Below are positions 5,754-8,907 of a stretch of DNA of 8,907 bases, one piece after another; the stretch's first letter is position 1; each line of letters opens with the position of its first letter. The position numbers were made by a program, and so were the translations under genes. Below the pieces are notes generated by a model. It saw nothing but the letters and a program-made list of their open reading frames with translations. It was not told the DNA's origin and did no database searches. Source of the DNA: Phascolarctobacterium sp. (GTDB lineage Bacteria > Bacillota > Negativicutes > Acidaminococcales > Acidaminococcaceae); assembly GCA_022718015.1 (NCBI GenBank), contig JAIHZV010000037.1, forward strand, positions 1 to 8,907, in the 5' to 3' direction.

Positions 5754-6587
5754 ATGAGGAAGCTTTCACCACGCATACTGCTGATAATTGCTCTGACGTT
5801 GAGCATTATCTGCGGTATGATGATTTATTCGTTTTTAAGTAAAAATGATAAAAGTGATGCTGATAAGACGGCTGTTGTCGTAGCGGCGATGGATATTGCG
5901 CCGGGTACACAGATGACAGCGGAGATGCTACGTCTGGAGCTGATTCCGAATGAGCTGGTGCAGCAGGGTGCTATGCGTAAGGTTAACGATGCTGTGGGCA
6001 AGCGTTTGAAGATGCCTGCCAATGCCGGCGACCAGATTACGCAGAAGCGTTTGAATGCAGTTGGCACTATGGGCAGCTTTATCGGCACCATTCCCAATGA
6101 TAAACGTGCTGTGACGATTACGGTTGACGACGTGAGCGGCGTGGCGGGCTTTATTGCGCCCGGCAGCTATGTTGACGTGCTGAACATAGACGGCGACGGC
6201 AAGGATAGACGTGTTTCCGGCAGTTTGCTGCTGCAGAATGTGCTGGTGCTTGCTGTTGGCAGCACGGATATTACTAGTGATAAGGTAAAGAAGAATGAGA
6301 ATGTAAAAACTGTTACCTTGGCGCTCGACCCGCGTGAGGCTGTAGAGCTGCGTGTGGCGCAGAGCGAAGGCAGGATAACCCTGATGCTCCGTCCGCAGAA
6401 GCCGACTGATAAGGAGATTGTCGGCACGACAGTCTATGGCAAGGCTTCGCAGAGAGAGAGCAGCGCTCCGAGCTACAGTGCTCCGGCACCTTCTTATAGC
6501 GCACCGGGACAGACTGCACCGCAGCAGTCTCCGGCTAGTGCAAACTTTGGTATTACCGTTATTCGCGGTACAAGTGTGAGCCGCTAG
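5754..6587 (+). CDS. cpaB: Flp pilus assembly protein CpaB (RcpC family, SAF domain)
   Basis: This is a 277-residue protein with one N-terminal membrane anchor (~residues 8-28). A SAF domain (~40-100) follows, with AAMDIAPGTQMTAEML. Next is the RcpC/CpaB core (~115-215), shown by DKRAVTITVDDVSGVAGFI and APGSYVDVL. The C-terminal tail is Pro/Ser/Ala-rich, with a tandem APSYSAP repeat (238-251), and ends with GITVIRG (266-272), the short strand often seen at CpaB C-termini. CpaB acts in the periplasm and helps assemble or gate the secretin channel of the Tad pilus machine. Translation starts at ATG 5754 behind AAGAAGAAGGA (5731-5741). It is the first gene of the operon, and the secretin gene begins 22 nt after its stop. 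Length and architecture are normal for the family. Confidence 0.93.
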   Translation: MRKLSPRILLIIALTLSIICGMMIYSFLSKNDKSDADKTAVVVAAMDIAPGTQMTAEMLRLELIPNELVQQGAMRKVNDAVGKRLKMPANAGDQITQKRLNAVGTMGSFIGTIPNDKRAVTITVDDVSGVAGFIAPGSYVDVLNIDGDGKDRRVSGSLLLQNVLVLAVGSTDITSDKVKKNENVKTVTLALDPREAVELRVAQSEGRITLMLRPQKPTDKEIVGTTVYGKASQRESSAPSYSAPAPSYSAPGQTAPQQSPASANFGITVIRGTSVSR

Positions 6588-6609
6588 GCTACGGGAAGGA
6601 GCATGAGCA

Positions 6610-7899
6610 ATGAAGATTAAAAATAAGATTGCAGGCGTGCTGCTTAGCTGTATGCTGGTGGCGGTGCCTGTGCTGGCAAGTAATATGACTGTGGGTGTGA
6701 ACCAGTCGCATATGATTGATGCTGAAGGCGTCAATCAGGTGGCGATTGCGAATCCTGAGATTGCCGATGTTCTCGTGGTTGCACCGGGCGAGGTTATGCT
6801 GATTGGCAAGAAGCCGGGCACGACGAGCCTGTCGCTGTGGCGCTACGGCAATCGTATTGATTATACGGTCGTTGTCGATGGCAGCGATGACGGTACGGCA
6901 GGCATTGTGCAAGGTGTGCTCAAATATCCCGGTGTTCATGTGAGCATGGCAGGGGGCAAGATTATTCTTGAGGGCATGGTGGAGAATCAGTATGAGCGCA
7001 CACGCGCGGAGCTGATTGCCTCTTCCTATGGCACGGTGACGAACCTTTTGCAGATGCGTCATCCGAAGCAGGTGCGCATTGAAAGCCGTGTTATCGAGAT
7101 TTCTACGGATAAGGTAAAAAATCTTGGTATCGCTTATGGCAATGCGGCTGGTAATGACAGTGGCAGCAGTGGTGGCAATAGCTCTGTTTCGCTGGGTACT
7201 GAGGGGGCGTTTGGCGCCGGTCAGTCACATACTAACAAGGTGGATACGGGCAGACCGTTTAACTGGTTTGGCTCTTATGCAGAAATAAATGCACAGCTGA
7301 ATGCGCTCGTGAAAAAGGGCGATGCGAAGGTTCTTTCTGAGCCTTATGTTATCGCTATGAGCGGCGAAAAAGCAAATATCCTGATTGGCGGCGAAATTCC
7401 TGTTCCCGTCAATACAAGTGATAATACAGTTACTGTGGAATGGCGTGAATATGGTATCCGTCTGGATATTGAGCCGACTGTGCAGCAGGACAATTCCGTA
7501 GACAGCAAGATTCAAACAGAGGTCAGCAGTCTGGATTGGAGCAGCGCGGTCAATGCAACGTCTGCAACAGGCGTGCGTATTCCCGGCCTGCTGTCGCGTA
7601 AGGCGGACAGCCATGTGGTTATGCAGCCGGGGATGACGATGGCTATCGGCGGTCTGATTTCCTCTACGGAAAGCAAGTCCGTATCAAAGATTCCGCTTTT
7701 GGGCGACATTCCGATTTTAGGCCAGTTCTTCCGCAACACGTCGAAAACGCGTGAGCGTAAGGAGATTTTGATATTACTGACACCGATTCTGGTGGACAGT
7801 GACTATAAGCCTGTGATGAGTGAGGAAGCAGAGCGCATGTCTAAGCTGTCTGATAAAGAAGTTTTGCGAGGTGACCTCTATGCTAAGCAAAAAAAGTGA
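6610..7899 (+). CDS. cpaC: Tad pilus secretin CpaC/RcpA (type II/III secretion system secretin family)
   Basis: This is a 429-residue outer-membrane channel subunit. It has a signal peptide (MKIKNKIAGVLLSCMLVAVP, then VLA; likely cleavage between A23 and S24). An N-terminal periplasmic domain (~28-90) contains ANPEIADVLVVAPGEVMLIG and KPGTTSL, typical of the secretin-associated pilus N-domain. A BON-like segment (~95-150) follows, then the secretin domain (~155-396) with VRIESRVIEI, LSEPYVIAMSGEKANILIGG, the MTMAIGGLI stretch and IPLLGDIPILGQFF (361-374). A Gly/Ser-rich loop at 180-205 is a likely gate or flexible insertion. The protein forms the outer-membrane exit pore for Flp pili, which implies a diderm cell. 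The start has GGAAGGAG upstream (6595-6602). The end overlaps the next gene by 20 nt, suggesting translational coupling. Confidence 0.94.
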   Translation: MKIKNKIAGVLLSCMLVAVPVLASNMTVGVNQSHMIDAEGVNQVAIANPEIADVLVVAPGEVMLIGKKPGTTSLSLWRYGNRIDYTVVVDGSDDGTAGIVQGVLKYPGVHVSMAGGKIILEGMVENQYERTRAELIASSYGTVTNLLQMRHPKQVRIESRVIEISTDKVKNLGIAYGNAAGNDSGSSGGNSSVSLGTEGAFGAGQSHTNKVDTGRPFNWFGSYAEINAQLNALVKKGDAKVLSEPYVIAMSGEKANILIGGEIPVPVNTSDNTVTVEWREYGIRLDIEPTVQQDNSVDSKIQTEVSSLDWSSAVNATSATGVRIPGLLSRKADSHVVMQPGMTMAIGGLISSTESKSVSKIPLLGDIPILGQFFRNTSKTRERKEILILLTPILVDSDYKPVMSEEAERMSKLSDKEVLRGDLYAKQKK

Positions 7900-8674
7900 A
7901 GGCGAAGGACAGATTCTGACCTTCTTCAGTATGGCTTCCGCCGTAGGCAAAACGGTTCTGGCGGTTAACTTTGCCGCCGCTCTGGCCGAAAGAGGCTTCA
8001 GAGTTTGTTTGGCAGATTTGGATCTGCAGTTTGGCGATGTGTGCAATTATCTGGCACTCGTGCCGGAGCAGACCTTATATGATTACAGCGAGGCGGACGA
8101 GGCGACGCGTAATGCAGCAGCGTTCGTTACGCCGACAGCCTTTGGCTTTGATGTGCTGGCAGCACCGAAGGAGCTGGACGAGGCGTTCATCATGAATGCC
8201 GAGATCGTCAGCAGTGCGGTGAACCAGCTGCAGGCAGCCTATGATTTTGTAATTCTTGATACGACGACCGGCTTCAGTGCTATAAACCTGAGCCTCCTGG
8301 AGCTGACGGATGTGCTGTATCTGCCCTGCGTGGTGGATTTTATTCCGTCGATCAAGAATCTGAAATGCGGCATTGATACGCTGCATAAGCTGCAGTTTGA
8401 CTGGCAGCGCGTGCGCCTGATTCTTAACAGAAGCAAGGCAGAAACGCAAATCAGTGTTAAGGATGTAGAAGCCTTACTAGGCAGGCCCTTCCAGTATTTC
8501 ATCGGCAACGATTACCGTGGTGTAACGCTGTCAATTAAGGAAGGCAAGCCGGTGGTTTTGACTGATAAAGACAGCAGACTGGCTGACGAAATAAGTAATG
8601 TTATTTCGTCGGAGCTGGGCGAGCAGGAGGAAAGCGGCGGCTTTTCCAAATGGTTCAGCGGTCTGTGGAAGTAG
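7880..8674 (+). CDS. CpaE/TadZ-like ParA-family ATPase, first copy, with atypical Walker A
   Basis: This 264-residue protein belongs to the MinD/ParA-like group of Tad localisation factors. TadZ/CpaE recruits the Tad machine to its site at the inner membrane. The P-loop reads SMASAVGKT (17-25): the GKT lysine (K24) is present, but the signature lysine and the two glycines of the deviant Walker A (KGGxGKT) are replaced by A19, S20, A21. ADLDLQFGD (45-53) fits the CpaE switch region, and ILDTTTGF (125-132) corresponds to Walker B/switch II. The ATG at 7880 is preferred because GCGAGGTGA (7866-7873) precedes it; the in-frame ATG at 7820 would add 20 residues lying within the secretin gene. There is no separate N-terminal receiver-like domain, so it is shorter than Caulobacter-type CpaE. 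It is followed after 15 nt by a second gene of the same family. Confidence 0.87.
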   Translation: MLSKKSEGEGQILTFFSMASAVGKTVLAVNFAAALAERGFRVCLADLDLQFGDVCNYLALVPEQTLYDYSEADEATRNAAAFVTPTAFGFDVLAAPKELDEAFIMNAEIVSSAVNQLQAAYDFVILDTTTGFSAINLSLLELTDVLYLPCVVDFIPSIKNLKCGIDTLHKLQFDWQRVRLILNRSKAETQISVKDVEALLGRPFQYFIGNDYRGVTLSIKEGKPVVLTDKDSRLADEISNVISSELGEQEESGGFSKWFSGLWK

Positions 8675-8689
8675 AAGGAAGGGTGATTT

Positions 8690-8907
8690 ATGCAAGGCTT
8701 TAAACAGGAAAGCTTTTTAGCTGACGAAAATGCTGCAGACAAGAACCCGAAAAATTTTAGCAATAGCTGTCAGGTGGTCAGCTTCTTCAGCCCTAAGGGC
8801 AAGAGCGGCCGCACGACCTTGATTGTAAATCTGGCGCTGGCGCTGGTGCGCATTACTGGCGAGCCTGTGGGCATTATTGATGCCGACACGCATTTCGCTG
8901 ATATGGA
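8690..8907 (+). CDS. Second CpaE/TadZ-like ParA-family ATPase (5' part, cut by the window edge)
   Basis: The frame opens at ATG 8690 behind AAGGAAGGGTG (8675-8685) and stays open to the window end (72 codons seen). After ~27 hydrophilic residues comes VVSFFSPKGKSGRTT (29-43), then the LIVNLALAL helix and GIIDADTHFADM (61-72). This is the order of P-loop, helix and switch region seen in CpaE/TadZ proteins. The deviant Walker A signature lysine is kept (K36), but the P-loop GKT lysine is an arginine (R41) and the second glycine is a lysine (K38). It therefore differs from the upstream paralogue in the opposite way. It begins 15 nt after that gene and is surely co-transcribed. ATP binding or hydrolysis may be impaired; the rest of the protein is outside the window. 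Confidence 0.8.
   Translation, partial: MQGFKQESFLADENAADKNPKNFSNSCQVVSFFSPKGKSGRTTLIVNLALALVRITGEPVGIIDADTHFADM

Noticed and set aside
5928..6734. Long minus-strand frame opposite cpaB and the start of the secretin gene
   Set aside because: Shadow of two confidently recognised genes, spanning their boundary.
7820..7879. Upstream start (ATG 7820) for the first TadZ-like gene
   Set aside because: It would add 20 residues encoded within the secretin gene with no Shine-Dalgarno; ATG 7880 has GAGGTGA at ideal spacing and starts just before the conserved P-loop strand.

Overview
This window looks like chromosomal DNA from a diderm (outer-membrane) Firmicute, most likely class Negativicutes. The basis is a Tad/Flp pilus locus that includes an outer-membrane secretin, an ArnT-type lipid-linked sugar transferase, Firmicute-style ribosome binding sites (GGAGG/GAGGTG types), consensus sigma-A promoters and an Rpn-family nuclease gene of a kind common in gut Firmicutes. 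The genus cannot be fixed from the sequence alone; an Acidaminococcaceae/Phascolarctobacterium-like organism is a guess.

Layout. (1) Positions 1-2240: the end of a membrane-protein gene of the LPG synthase/flippase-like family, followed with overlapping or near-abutting coding sequence by a GT83/ArnT-like integral membrane glycosyltransferase. The pair ends in a strong intrinsic terminator. (2) Positions 2249-4098: a monocistronic unit with a consensus promoter, a leader hairpin, a TadE/G-like Tad-domain surface protein of 552 aa whose central two thirds has very different base composition, and a terminator usable from both sides. (3) Positions 4118-5109: a convergent Rpn-family nuclease/putative transposase gene on the minus strand with its own consensus promoter. 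(4) Positions 5110-5753: a gene-poor stretch holding a GC-rich palindrome-rich element, a degenerate ~41-bp tandem repeat, and the promoter and leader of the next operon, with a 16-bp palindrome over the -35 box. (5) Positions 5754-8907: the start of a tad operon, cpaB - cpaC (secretin) - tadZ/cpaE-like ATPase - a second tadZ/cpaE-like ATPase cut by the window edge.

How it fits together. CpaB and the secretin would form the periplasmic and outer-membrane channel of the Tad machine. TadZ-type ParA-like ATPases localise such machines at the inner membrane. The Tad-domain protein is a likely pilus-associated or surface-exposed minor component under separate control. The motor ATPase (TadA/CpaF), the platform proteins (TadB/C), the prepilin peptidase and the Flp pilin are not in the window; the first three probably follow downstream. 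The most noteworthy points are the two tandem TadZ-like proteins whose P-loops are degenerate in opposite ways, the compositional mosaic inside the Tad-domain gene, and the repeat-rich spacer with the Rpn gene wedged between the pilus protein and the machine operon.
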